Below are positions 1 to 8,368 of a DNA stretch of 64,000 bases, piece after piece (the stretch's first letter is position 1; every line of letters starts with the position of its first letter). Origin of the DNA: Pedobacter kyungheensis (GTDB lineage: Bacteria; Bacteroidota; Bacteroidia; Sphingobacteriales; Sphingobacteriaceae). The notes beneath the pieces are model-generated. The model did not search any database, was not told the origin of the DNA, and worked only from the letters and a program-made list of their open reading frames with translations. The stretch spans positions 62,001 through 126,000 of the forward strand of contig NZ_JSYN01000005.1 of the NCBI RefSeq assembly GCF_000812965.1, written 5' to 3'. Both the position numbers and the translations under genes were made by a program.

Positions 1-1774
1 CTGGCGATAAATTGGGATTTCCGTAAGAGATATTCAGTGTATCTACATTATTTACCTGAGGGTTTAATGTATTTTCACGCGGGCGATTAATGCGGATGCT
101 GTAGGTAGCGCCAATATTATAGCGTTTGCGGTAAAAACGATTTAGCGAGAGATTAGGGAAAACACTTAAATAGGGCTTTACATTATAATTTTCTCCTGTC
201 GATAAATCGAAGGCTACATCCGTAAGCTCTGCTCTGACACCGGTTTTTACGCCCCAGCCTACGTTACGGTAATTATACGAAGCATAAGCAGCACCAATGT
301 TTTCGTTGTATAAAAATTGGTTTGATAATTTGTTGTTCCGCAAAAACTGCTGCGTGGCAAAGTTGAAATTCTCTATTAACAGGTCGTTATCGTTTTTTCT
401 ATAGTTAAAGGCCAGGCCTGCTTCAATGCGGTCGCGCTTTTTAAATATGGGCTTTTCGTAATCCAAAGTTACATTCAATCCGCGGTTGCCAGTGTGGTTA
501 TTGTTCTGCTGCAAGCTGGGGTTTAATGTGCTGGGTTGGGCATAGGTGGTACTGTAGCTGCGGAAATCGATATTTTTATTGGTATTGAAGTTTATTCCTA
601 ATGATATTTTTCCGCCGCTGGTGTCGGTTTGTAAATCGTAATCGGTATTAAAAACAAAATTGTTGCTGTTTCCGTTGCCGGTGTTGAGCTGATTACGCAA
701 GCGGCTTTCTATATGATTTTCATTTAGATAATGCAGATCGGTAGAAGAGTTGGAATTGGTATGGTTGAGGTTGTAATTGGTTGACAGGCGTAAACTCTGT
801 TTGGGGCTAATGGTCCAATCTAAACCCAGCCTGAAATTGCCACCGTTATTATGGTTTTTGTAGCCTCCGTACTGATCGTAATAGAAAGTGGTATCGGGAA
901 AGAAATTCTCGCGGAAATTATGGCTATTGCCTTTGCTTACATTGTAACGGTAAGCGGCACTGCCATTAAGCGCGTACGATTTACCCCTATAAGAAGCATT
1001 TGCATTGGTGTTGCCGTTGCCCTGCAAGCCACCTGCAATGCCAACATTACCGTTAAAGCCAACTTTAAACCCTTTTTTCATCACAATATTAATGATGCCT
1101 TCACCATCGCCGCTGTATTTGGAAGGAGGGTTGGTTAGTACCTCTATTTTATCAATCGCATCTGAAGGAAGTACATTGAGCAGGTCGGCAATGTTCGAGG
1201 TCATATAATCAGATGGTTTACCATCTATAAAAATCCGGGTATTTCTTTTGCCAGCTATGGTGGCATTACCATCAATATCAACCTGTACCATGGGTACATT
1301 TTTAAGTACATCGGTGGCGGTGCTGCCTTCGGCCAGCAAGGTAGAGCCCACGTTATAGGTAACGCCATCGGCACCAAATTCGATGGGTGGTTTTTGTACG
1401 GTAATGGTAACTTCCTGTAACGCATTTTGTTCGGAGCTTAGTTTTAACGCTCCCAGGTTTTTATCGTAATCTTTCTCGGTTAGGGCGATGCCATTTACTT
1501 TTAAGGGAGCGTAACCTACAAAACTTACGCGAATGCTATAATTGCCTGATTTTAGGTTTTTAATGCTAAAGCGGCCGTCTTCATCAGTGGCTGAGGTAAT
1601 TACCGGCTGTTCAGAGTTATCGAGGTAAACCGATATTACTGCAGATGGAATGGGTAAGCCACCAACTTCTTCGACCACTTTTCCACTAATTACCCCTTTT
1701 TCGACTGCAAAGGCTGTGAAGGAGTAGAAGAATAGAAAAAATATAAGACCAAGTTTAGGTAAAGGTTTTTTCAA
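1..1774 (-). CDS. TonB-dependent outer-membrane receptor, partial (C-terminus outside window)
   Basis: Reading from a TTG at 1774 gives a continuous 591-codon frame to the window edge. It opens with a signal peptide (LKKPLPKLG, then a Phe/Leu-rich core ending TAFA). A carboxypeptidase-regulatory-like domain follows (VISGKVVEEVGGLPIPSA), then a TonB plug (GSTLLAEGSTATDVLKNVP; NPPSKYSGDGEGIINIVMKK), then barrel strands. The edge reads SYGNPNLSP, a motif typical of the outer membrane beta-barrel family with this N-terminus. No ATG lies in frame near the signal peptide, so TTG is the best start. The next upstream gene (1833-4319) has the same architecture and is a paralogue. Substrate is unknown. 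A terminator hairpin sits 20 bases upstream of the start, so expression may rely on readthrough or an unseen promoter. Confidence 0.85.
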   Translation of the reverse strand, partial: MKKPLPKLGLIFFLFFYSFTAFAVEKGVISGKVVEEVGGLPIPSAVISVYLDNSEQPVITSATDEDGRFSIKNLKSGNYSIRVSFVGYAPLKVNGIALTEKDYDKNLGALKLSSEQNALQEVTITVQKPPIEFGADGVTYNVGSTLLAEGSTATDVLKNVPMVQVDIDGNATIAGKRNTRIFIDGKPSDYMTSNIADLLNVLPSDAIDKIEVLTNPPSKYSGDGEGIINIVMKKGFKVGFNGNVGIAGGLQGNGNTNANASYRGKSYALNGSAAYRYNVSKGNSHNFRENFFPDTTFYYDQYGGYKNHNNGGNFRLGLDWTISPKQSLRLSTNYNLNHTNSNSSTDLHYLNENHIESRLRNQLNTGNGNSNNFVFNTDYDLQTDTSGGKISLGINFNTNKNIDFRSYSTTYAQPSTLNPSLQQNNNHTGNRGLNVTLDYEKPIFKKRDRIEAGLAFNYRKNDNDLLIENFNFATQQFLRNNKLSNQFLYNENIGAAYASYNYRNVGWGVKTGVRAELTDVAFDLSTGENYNVKPYLSVFPNLSLNRFYRKRYNIGATYSIRINRPRENTLNPQVNNVDTLNISYGNPNLSP

Positions 1775-1793
1775 GCGCTAATTATTTAAAAAA

Positions 1794-1825
1794 AAAGGTG
1801 CTTAGCAAATTTACTAAGCACCTTT
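1794..1825 (-). terminator. Intrinsic terminator after the TonB receptor 1833-4319
   Basis: Perfect 12-base arms (AAAGGTGCTTAG at 1794-1805 and its complement at 1814-1825) enclose an 8-base loop. On the minus strand the hairpin is followed by a long T run (A run at about 1787-1796 on the plus strand). It lies between the two receptor genes. Confidence 0.85.
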
Positions 1826-1832
1826 GATAAAA

Positions 1833-4319
1833 TTAAAATGATCCTTCATCAGGTCGGTTATCCTGATCTTCTCTTTTTTGTTTTTTAGTACCGGTAAAGG
1901 TTGTTTTTCCAAAACGATAAGAGAAGGTTAAGTTACCCATAGTTCCCTGAAACTGACGTTCAAAATCAACAATGGTTGCTTTATCTTCTGTAGTCATGCT
2001 CCATCTTCTGGTGTTAAATACATCCCGCACATTGAAACTTAACGAAGCTTTTTTGTTCGGGAAATCATATTTGGCACCTCCGTCTACTCCGTACATTGCA
2101 TTGCGTTTACCTTGAGCCATTACTTCAGGGGCACGGTAATCGCCACGCAGCTGCAACGACAGGTTTTTAACTACAGTTAAGTTTGCGGTAAGGTTCGCAT
2201 TCCAGCTAAAACCGCTACTCGAAGGGATATCAAATCTCGCATCGCCAGCAAACTTAGCCTGGTATAAGTTAACGTTAGTGGTAAAATTTAAAGGTTTGAT
2301 CAGATCAAAACGACCAATTAATTCTACCCCGCTATTAATCTGGTGCGATAAGTTTTGAGGGGTTGAAGTAATGATACCATTAACCGGCGTGCTTCTTACC
2401 CTTTGGATCACATCGTTGGTTTGACGGAAATATAAGCTAGAAGTTAAAGTTACTTTCTTCCAGTATTTGCTATAGCCCAGCTCAAATGAGTGTACATCTT
2501 CCGGGATCAGGTTCGGATTACCGCCTCTGTAGTTTAAGGGATCAGAAACATCTAAAAACGGGTTGGTATCCCACGGGCGTGGACGGTTTACACGACGGGT
2601 ATAGCTTAACTGAAGCTGGTTTTCGCCTTTCAGTTTTTGTGTTAAGAAAACGCTGGGATAAATTCTTTTGTAATGGATATTACCTACACTTGTACTTAGC
2701 ACATTATTGGTGTAACCTTCAAGGTGCGTATCTAAACGTGCATCTTCGCCCCTTAAACCAATCTGGTAACCAAAATCTTTAATCTGGTTCTGATAGTTAA
2801 AATAAAGTGCATGCACCTGGTCTTTACTATCAAAACCGTTAATTAGTTTATTGTTGCGCACATAAACCTCTGTATTGGTTGGGATCGAATCGGCATATTG
2901 ATCGTTATTACCTAAGCGGATCTGGCTGCGGTAACCTACTTCAATTTTACCTGCTTTACCAACCGGCAAAGCATAATCGGTTTGGATATTGTAATTGGTG
3001 TTATTACCGGTATTAAAAACACGTTGTAAGCTTAACGTTTCGTTAATGGGCGTGCCATTACGGTTTGTGGTAGTAGTACTGTAATTCTGGTCGTTGTTAT
3101 TGGTGCCATACGAGTAACCAAAATTAAAGGTTAGCTCTTCTTTTGGTTTTTTAAACTTCTGCACAAAATCCAGGTTGGCATCGTAACTGTTGCCATAGCC
3201 ATCAGTAGTATTGGTTCTGGTACTCAATAAAACCGGCGCTTGCGCAAGGTTTAATTGTCTGATATCAAGCAGTTCGTTACGGTCGTTTGTCCTTGAGTTA
3301 AAACCTCCCGATAAACTGATTACACTTTTGGGAGCCACATAATAATCGATACCTGCTTTGGCATTATGGCCCTTATCTAAGGATTTTGAAACGGTAGTCT
3401 GGTTGGCAAATCTAGTAACAAGTGTGTCTGGTTTATAAAAGATATCCTGAAAACCACCACCAACACGGTTACCGTAACGGTAGCTGTAATTACCATAAAT
3501 ATTTACTTTACTATTTTGGAAGCTTAAATTGGTGTTTGCATTGTAATTATCGCGGTTACCAGCTGTTGCAGCAACCGAACCGTTAAAGCCCAGCCTGGTG
3601 TTTTTCTTTAATACAATGTTAATGATACCCGATTGGCCCTCTGCATCGTATTTAGCCGATGGATTGGTAATTACTTCAACGCTTTCAATCGAACTTGCCG
3701 GAATAGAAGCTAAAATCTGCGCCACATTTCCGCCGGCAATTAAAGACGGTTTACCATCAATTAAAACCTTAACTCCTGTCGAACCGCGTAAACTCACATT
3801 TCCGTCCATATCGGTAGAAACTGAAGGTACATTTTGCAATAAATCACCAGCCGAACCACCTTCACTCACCAGACTCTGGTCAACTGAAAATACTTTCTTG
3901 TCAATTCCCATTTGCATAGCGGCTTTTTGACCAGTAACGGTAACCTCGCTCAGCACATTGCCCTTGGCAGCATTCATTTTAATTTCGCCAAAGTTTAATG
4001 CACCAGTAGCGGCTGTAATGGCCACATTATCGCGAACCATGGTTTGGTAGCCCACAAAGCTGATTTTAAAAGTGAAATTTCCTTTTGGAATATTGGTCAT
4101 CGTAAACGCTCCGTTTACATCTGTTTGGGCAATTTTGGCATTTTTGCCTGTCGCTTTATCAATTAAAACTGCTGTTGCAAATGGAATGGTTTCTTGTGTT
4201 TTAGCGTCTTTAAGTACGCCGGTAATTTTTGCATTTCCGCCGGTTTGGGCAAAAAGATTAAAAGCAAGGGTTAAAAGCAATAAGATAATTGGTATTGTTC
4301 TCGAATGTAAGAGTCTCAT
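1833..4319 (-). CDS. TonB-dependent outer-membrane receptor (outer membrane beta-barrel family)
   Basis: This 828-residue protein has a signal peptide (MRLLHSRTIPIILLLL, ending NLFAQ). A carboxypeptidase-regulatory-like Ig fold occupies about residues 28-110 (GVLKDAKTQETIPFATAV; VNGAFTMTNIPKGNF). A TonB plug occupies about 125-240 (GSAGDLLQNVPSVSTDMDG; NPSAKYDAEGQSGIINIVLKK). The rest is barrel, including YRGGNPNLIPEDVHSFELGY and an aromatic C-terminal strand (LTFSYRFGKTTF). Such receptors move a ligand through the outer membrane using TonB/ExbBD energy. The ligand cannot be read from the sequence. No SusD partner is adjacent, so this is not a typical glycan locus receptor. The start ATG follows an AT-rich 240-base intergenic region. 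Confidence 0.93.
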   Translation of the reverse strand: MRLLHSRTIPIILLLLTLAFNLFAQTGGNAKITGVLKDAKTQETIPFATAVLIDKATGKNAKIAQTDVNGAFTMTNIPKGNFTFKISFVGYQTMVRDNVAITAATGALNFGEIKMNAAKGNVLSEVTVTGQKAAMQMGIDKKVFSVDQSLVSEGGSAGDLLQNVPSVSTDMDGNVSLRGSTGVKVLIDGKPSLIAGGNVAQILASIPASSIESVEVITNPSAKYDAEGQSGIINIVLKKNTRLGFNGSVAATAGNRDNYNANTNLSFQNSKVNIYGNYSYRYGNRVGGGFQDIFYKPDTLVTRFANQTTVSKSLDKGHNAKAGIDYYVAPKSVISLSGGFNSRTNDRNELLDIRQLNLAQAPVLLSTRTNTTDGYGNSYDANLDFVQKFKKPKEELTFNFGYSYGTNNNDQNYSTTTTNRNGTPINETLSLQRVFNTGNNTNYNIQTDYALPVGKAGKIEVGYRSQIRLGNNDQYADSIPTNTEVYVRNNKLINGFDSKDQVHALYFNYQNQIKDFGYQIGLRGEDARLDTHLEGYTNNVLSTSVGNIHYKRIYPSVFLTQKLKGENQLQLSYTRRVNRPRPWDTNPFLDVSDPLNYRGGNPNLIPEDVHSFELGYSKYWKKVTLTSSLYFRQTNDVIQRVRSTPVNGIITSTPQNLSHQINSGVELIGRFDLIKPLNFTTNVNLYQAKFAGDARFDIPSSSGFSWNANLTANLTVVKNLSLQLRGDYRAPEVMAQGKRNAMYGVDGGAKYDFPNKKASLSFNVRDVFNTRRWSMTTEDKATIVDFERQFQGTMGNLTFSYRFGKTTFTGTKKQKREDQDNRPDEGSF

Positions 4320-4505
4320 TAAAAGTTAGTTTTTGTCGTGTATTTTTATAAAGGGAGACAAAGTAACGGCAAGGAAGTTTAATTAAGGAGCCGTAACCAT
4401 TTTATTACAGCCATTTTATGGTAATATTTTTGTTGGTTATAAATCGATTTACAGTTAGCAATTGGCAGTTTTCCCTTTCGTGGAAAACAATGGTGGAATA
4501 TTACA

Positions 4506-4534
4506 ATTGAACGATCTTCAAAATGTTACTTTTG
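4506..4534 (+). promoter_or_regulatory. Candidate promoter of the 2-hydroxyacid dehydrogenase gene
   Basis: TACTTTTG at 4527-4534 fits the Bacteroidota -7 box TAnnTTTG exactly. ATTG at 4506-4509 could be a -33 element with a 17-base spacer, slightly short of the usual 19. It lies 27 bases upstream of the ATG at 4562. Confidence 0.5.
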
Positions 4535-4561
4535 TTTATCACATTGAGCATAAAATAACAG

Positions 4562-5488
4562 ATGAAAAAAATATTGATTGTTGATGATTTGCACCCTGCA
4601 TTTAAAGAACAGGCTATTGCTATGGGATATGAGGTTGATGATGAACCGCAAATTACCCGTCAACAAACACTCGGGAAAATAAAAGATTATACAGGTATTG
4701 CCGTAAGAACTAAATTCAAGATTGATGCTGAAATTTTTGCCGCTGCACCCCATTTAAAATTTGTGGCCCGGGCTGGGGCGGGTTTAGATAATATCGATGA
4801 TAAGATTGCTTTTGAAAGAAATATTGAACTGATTAACGCACCAGAAGGCAATTGCGATGCAGTGGGCGAACATGCTACCGGTTTGTTGCTTTCGCTGATG
4901 AATAATTTCAGGAGGGCAGATATCGAAATCAGAAATGGCCTTTGGGACCGGGAAGGGAACCGTGGTTACGAGCTGAAAGGTAAAAAGGTAGGTATTATTG
5001 GCTATGGTTTTATGGGACAGAGCTTTGCTAAAAAACTGGCTGGTTTTGAGGTTGATGTAATGGCTTACGATAAATATAAAACCGGTTTTAGCGATGCCTT
5101 TGCTCGCGAGGTAAGCATGGAAGAAATTGTAAAACACAGTGATGTATTGAGTTTGCACATTCCACTAACTGCCGAAACCAAGCTGATGGTGGATGATGAA
5201 TATTTCTTTCACTTTAAAAAACCGATTTTCTTTATCAATACTGCCCGTGGCGAAATTGTTAAAATTGATGCGGTGTTAAACGCCATTAAAGCAGGTAAAA
5301 TATTAGGTGCCGGGCTTGATGTATTGCAAACAGAAAAATTTCCAGCCCTGGGCGAACAGCCCTGGTATAATGAACTTAAAAATAACGATAAGGTGATCTT
5401 AACCCCGCACGTTGGTGGCTGGACATTCGATTCGTACCGTAAAATATCTGAAGTATTGGCAGAGAAGCTGAGTGTACTTCATTTTTAG
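4562..5488 (+). CDS. D-isomer-specific 2-hydroxyacid dehydrogenase (phosphoglycerate dehydrogenase-like)
   Basis: A 308-residue NAD-dependent dehydrogenase. The substrate-binding part carries RAGAGLDNID. The Rossmann loop is VGIIGYGFMGQSFAKKL (GxGxxG, near residue 143). The catalytic Arg is in NTARGEI, the Glu region in GLDVLQTEKF, and the catalytic His in LTPHVGGWTFDS. The family oxidises or reduces 2-hydroxy/2-keto acids. The protein lacks the C-terminal ACT domain of long SerA enzymes, so it is the short form. It stands alone, with its own promoter-like sequence and a strong hairpin after it. A second, D-lactate-type member of the superfamily lies at 45911-46897. The exact substrate is uncertain. 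Confidence 0.88.
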   Translation: MKKILIVDDLHPAFKEQAIAMGYEVDDEPQITRQQTLGKIKDYTGIAVRTKFKIDAEIFAAAPHLKFVARAGAGLDNIDDKIAFERNIELINAPEGNCDAVGEHATGLLLSLMNNFRRADIEIRNGLWDREGNRGYELKGKKVGIIGYGFMGQSFAKKLAGFEVDVMAYDKYKTGFSDAFAREVSMEEIVKHSDVLSLHIPLTAETKLMVDDEYFFHFKKPIFFINTARGEIVKIDAVLNAIKAGKILGAGLDVLQTEKFPALGEQPWYNELKNNDKVILTPHVGGWTFDSYRKISEVLAEKLSVLHF

Positions 5489-5493
5489 TATAT

Positions 5494-5524
5494 AACCTCG
5501 CAGGTTTCAAAAACCTGCGAGGTT
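5494..5524 (+). terminator. Strong hairpin after the dehydrogenase, probable terminator and dispersed palindrome
   Basis: A 14-base perfect stem (AACCTCGCAGGTTT, 5494-5507, and its complement at 5511-5524) has a loop of only CAA. There is only a short T stretch after it. The very regular palindrome may be a dispersed intergenic repeat used as a terminator. Confidence 0.6.
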
Positions 5525-5593
5525 TGAAGCATTATAAATTAGCTGCGTGTAAAAAACAGTTGATATTTTTTGCCTCAATTCAATCATAATGTT

Positions 5594-5624
5594 TAAATTG
5601 AGTTAGAAAATTTAACTCAATTTA
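5594..5624. promoter_or_regulatory. Perfect 12-base-arm dyad at the osmC start, candidate operator
   Basis: TAAATTGAGTTA (5594-5605) and its exact complement TAACTCAATTTA (5613-5624) flank a 7-base spacer and end two bases before the ATG at 5627. Size and placement suit a dimeric MarR/OhrR-type repressor. Alternatively it forms an mRNA hairpin over the ribosome site. No regulator gene is adjacent. Confidence 0.6.
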
Positions 5625-5626
5625 TC

Positions 5627-6103
5627 ATGCCGAAAGATCACTTATATTCAACTACAGTAACCTGGACGGGCAATAAAGGCTCTGGTACAATGGATTATCG
5701 CTCGTACGATCGCGATTATGTTATTTCTGTAAAAGGAAAAGCCGATATTTCGGGTTCTTCAGACTCAGCCTTTTTAGGTGATAAATCTAAATATAATCCC
5801 GAAGATTTATTACTGGCATCTATATCGAGCTGCCACATGTTGTGGTATTTACACCTTTGTTCAAAAAATGAAATTGTGGTAATCGATTATAAAGATGAGG
5901 CGGTAGGCACCATGGAAGAATCGGCTGATGGAAGCGGACGTTTTAGGGAAGTTACGTTGCACCCGCAGGTTTTAATTGCTGATAAGGCACATTACGAGCT
6001 GGCAGAAGCATTGCATAAAGAAGCCAATAAAATGTGTTTTATAGCCAATTCACTCAATTTTCCAGTAAAACACGAAGCAAGCTGCAAAGCAGAAAACGCA
6101 TAG
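5627..6103 (+). CDS. OsmC/Ohr-family peroxide-detoxifying protein
   Basis: A 158-residue OsmC-like protein. Family hallmarks are PEDLLLASISSCHMLWYL, carrying Cys69, and HKEANKMCFIANSLNFPV, carrying Cys137. These two cysteines are the thiol pair that reduces organic hydroperoxides in Ohr/OsmC enzymes. The protein is cytoplasmic, with no signal peptide. The start is fixed by the ATG directly after the dyad. Expression is probably controlled through that dyad, by analogy with ohr genes under OhrR. The gene converges on the M1 peptidase gene and shares an inverted-repeat terminator with it. Whether it prefers organic peroxides or hydrogen peroxide cannot be told. Confidence 0.88.
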   Translation: MPKDHLYSTTVTWTGNKGSGTMDYRSYDRDYVISVKGKADISGSSDSAFLGDKSKYNPEDLLLASISSCHMLWYLHLCSKNEIVVIDYKDEAVGTMEESADGSGRFREVTLHPQVLIADKAHYELAEALHKEANKMCFIANSLNFPVKHEASCKAENA

Positions 6104-6120
6104 CAGTAATAAGTTATCAA

Positions 6121-6158
6121 TTTTCAGTTGGCAGTTATTGATAATTGCCAACTGAAAA
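6121..6158. repeat. Intergenic inverted repeat, likely bidirectional terminator
   Basis: TTTTCAGTTGGCA (6121-6133) and its perfect complement (6146-6158) flank 12 bases between two convergent genes. A clearly related sequence lies at 57427-57459, and a partial relative near 4451-4480. It is therefore a dispersed repeat that also has terminator geometry. Confidence 0.6.
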
Positions 6159-6172
6159 CTGTGAATTACCAA

Positions 6173-8053
6173 CTATTTGGTTGCCCAAACATTATCAGCA
6201 GGAGTGGCATCCATATAAATGCCATTATCCAGCGAAACTGATTTTATCTTTTTGCCTGCATTAAAGGTTACATTAATTTCTTTCTGGTTTGCTTTCCAAA
6301 CGGCAGGCGTTTTATGGATCGTATCTGTTTTTCCATCTGTATAGGTAACTACCACATCAAACGGAATAGCAAAACCACCCACATTTTTAATCGTTACGGT
6401 AGCTTTACCAGCTGCAGAACTCACTTTAGTAATGGCTAAGTCGAGGTAATTGTTGGTAAAGAACCAGTTTTGGAAAAACCAGTTCAGGTTTTGTCCTGAG
6501 CCTGCGTTCATCGAATTAAAGTAATCCCACGGAATAGGGTGTTTACCATTCCAGTTGCTCATATAGGTGTGCAATGCTTTCTTAAATAATTCATCGCCCA
6601 GCATATCTTTCAGTGCCAGGTAAGATAAAGAAGCTTTACCGTACGAGTTATTGCCGTAACCAGCTCCCGAAACCTGATCGGACATTGAAATTACCGGCTG
6701 ATCTTCTTCTGTTGATTTATCGTTAATGTATTTATCAACTCTAAAGCTTTTGTAAAATTTATCGGCTGCTTCTTTACCATGTTCGGCAATGCCAATCAGG
6801 TATTCAAAAGTAGTTGCCCATCCTTCGTCCATGTAGGCATAACGGGTTTCGTTAATACCCATGTAAAACGGGAAATAAGTATGTGCCACCTCATGATCTT
6901 GCACCAGCTGTGCAAAAACCGGATCGCCAAACTGCGAATCGTTTACCATCATCGGGTATTCCATATCGGCAAAGCCCTGGAAAGCGATGGTTTTTACATA
7001 AGGATAAGGAATGCCTGGCCAGTTGTTCGAAAACCAGTCTAAAGCATTCAGGTTGTATTTAACTGAATTTACAAAATCGGTACCGGTAGTTGGGTTATAA
7101 GCGGCTTGTGCACTGGCCCTGCGGTTAGTCTTTTTATCTACAATTACACTGGCGCCATCCCAAACGTAATGGTTACTCAAGGCAAAAGTAACATCGGTAA
7201 TGTGTTGTACAGCAAATTTCCAGGTATTCCAGTCTTTTTGTGCAGTAACCTTACCGTCTTTCATTTCCTGCTCGGTTGCAATGTGGATTACCTCATCACC
7301 GTTATACGATTTTTTTAAACGTGCCGAAATTTCGGGTTGTAATACCTCATCAGGGTTTAAGAAATCGCCTGTAGCATAAACTACATAATTTTTAGGCGCT
7401 TTGATCGAGAATTCATAATCGTTAAAGTCGTTGTAAAACTCGGCCCGGTCGGTATGTGGTATACGATCCCAGCCATTATAATCGTCGAAAACCGAAATGC
7501 GTGGATAACTATAAGCTACAAAAAAAGAATTGGGATCGATTTGTCCTTCTCTGCCACTTTCTTTCGATAGAGGATAATCCCAGGTTATTTTAACTGTGAT
7601 TTTTGATTTGGGCAATAAAGGCTTTTTTAATTTCACATTACCAACAGTTCCCCAATCTTTACTGTTTACGTTATAGGTTTCGCCATCAACCGAAAAAGCA
7701 GAAATGTTTAAGCCAGAGCTTAAAAAATCTTCACTTACCGCACCGCCTCTTGGCGAAGTTGGCTTATGTAGGTTATTTACAAAACGAATAGCCAGGTTTC
7801 TTAAGGTATCGGTGCTGTTGTTGCTGTACAAAATTTCCTCCTCGCCGCTAACCACCTTTGTGTCGGCATTTACCTTAATATCCATGTTATATTTACCATG
7901 GTTTTGCCAGTAATTTGGCCCCGGTTTTCCGCTTGCCGAGCGCGTACCCTTTGTATAGGCCGCTTTAATATTCCGTGGCATATAAAGCTCTTGTGCAGAA
8001 GCTGCATAGCCGCCCAGGCCGATCAGCAGGGCTATAGAAAGTAACTTTTTCAT
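6173..8053 (-). CDS. M1-family zinc metallopeptidase, secreted
   Basis: A 626-residue protein with signal peptide MKKLLSIALLIGLGGYAAS-AQ. The gluzincin site is HEVAH (His387-His391) followed after 18 residues by the third zinc ligand, Glu410, in YMDEGWATT. That is the HExxH-x18-E signature of M1 aminopeptidases. The substrate-binding GAMEN segment appears as GFADMEYPMMV, a common Bacteroidota variant. The N-terminal part (about 40-270) is the beta-sandwich domain and the last 90 residues resemble an Ig-like tail. It probably trims N-terminal residues from peptides in the periplasm or outside. It forms a single-gene unit with the OsmC gene convergent to it. Confidence 0.92.
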   Translation of the reverse strand: MKKLLSIALLIGLGGYAASAQELYMPRNIKAAYTKGTRSASGKPGPNYWQNHGKYNMDIKVNADTKVVSGEEEILYSNNSTDTLRNLAIRFVNNLHKPTSPRGGAVSEDFLSSGLNISAFSVDGETYNVNSKDWGTVGNVKLKKPLLPKSKITVKITWDYPLSKESGREGQIDPNSFFVAYSYPRISVFDDYNGWDRIPHTDRAEFYNDFNDYEFSIKAPKNYVVYATGDFLNPDEVLQPEISARLKKSYNGDEVIHIATEQEMKDGKVTAQKDWNTWKFAVQHITDVTFALSNHYVWDGASVIVDKKTNRRASAQAAYNPTTGTDFVNSVKYNLNALDWFSNNWPGIPYPYVKTIAFQGFADMEYPMMVNDSQFGDPVFAQLVQDHEVAHTYFPFYMGINETRYAYMDEGWATTFEYLIGIAEHGKEAADKFYKSFRVDKYINDKSTEEDQPVISMSDQVSGAGYGNNSYGKASLSYLALKDMLGDELFKKALHTYMSNWNGKHPIPWDYFNSMNAGSGQNLNWFFQNWFFTNNYLDLAITKVSSAAGKATVTIKNVGGFAIPFDVVVTYTDGKTDTIHKTPAVWKANQKEINVTFNAGKKIKSVSLDNGIYMDATPADNVWATK

Positions 8054-8251
8054 TTTTACGAATAATTTTAAGCTAAAAATAGAATTAATGATTGAATTTC
8101 GGAGGGGTGTATGGCTGAATGTTACGATTTGGTGAGCTTCGCATATTGGTAAAATGATTGGATTTTTAAGTTTTGAAGGATTGAAATAATGTTTAAGCTA
8201 ATTCCATAATCTTACTCAAACCTGGGTAAACTGAAAAATCATGGTAATTTA

Positions 8252-8283
8252 TTTGCTTTTGTAATTTCCACAATTTATCTTCG
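8252..8283 (+). promoter_or_regulatory. Candidate greA promoter
   Basis: TTTG at 8252-8255, 20 bases, then TATCTTCG at 8276-8283 (one mismatch to TAnnTTTG). This predicts a start near 8290, about 80 bases ahead of greA. The 8054-8368 gap holds this promoter and the hairpin listed next; nothing else is visible. Confidence 0.5.
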
Positions 8284-8296
8284 TTATAATTGAAGC

Positions 8297-8328
8297 AAGA
8301 CTATGTAGCAAACCAACTATGTAGTCTT
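8297..8328 (+). promoter_or_regulatory. Leader hairpin with U-rich tail upstream of greA, possible attenuator
   Basis: AAGACTA (8297-8303) pairs with TAGTCTT (8322-8328), with further partial pairing inside. ACTATGTAG occurs twice as a direct repeat (8300-8308 and 8316-8324). The hairpin is followed by TTGTTTGTTTTTT, ahead of greA at 8369. The order promoter, hairpin, U-tract, gene is that of a leader terminator. Confidence 0.45.
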
Positions 8329-8368
8329 GTTTGTTTTTTATAGCGTTTGAATAAAAATTAAAAGAGCA

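Noticed and set aside
851..1208. Plus-strand frames opposite the partial TonB receptor
   Set aside because: They are antisense to a well-supported TonB receptor frame with recognisable plug motifs.
4526..4753. Minus-strand 75-codon frame over the start of the 2-hydroxyacid dehydrogenase
   Set aside because: It is the antisense of conserved coding sequence and crosses the promoter.
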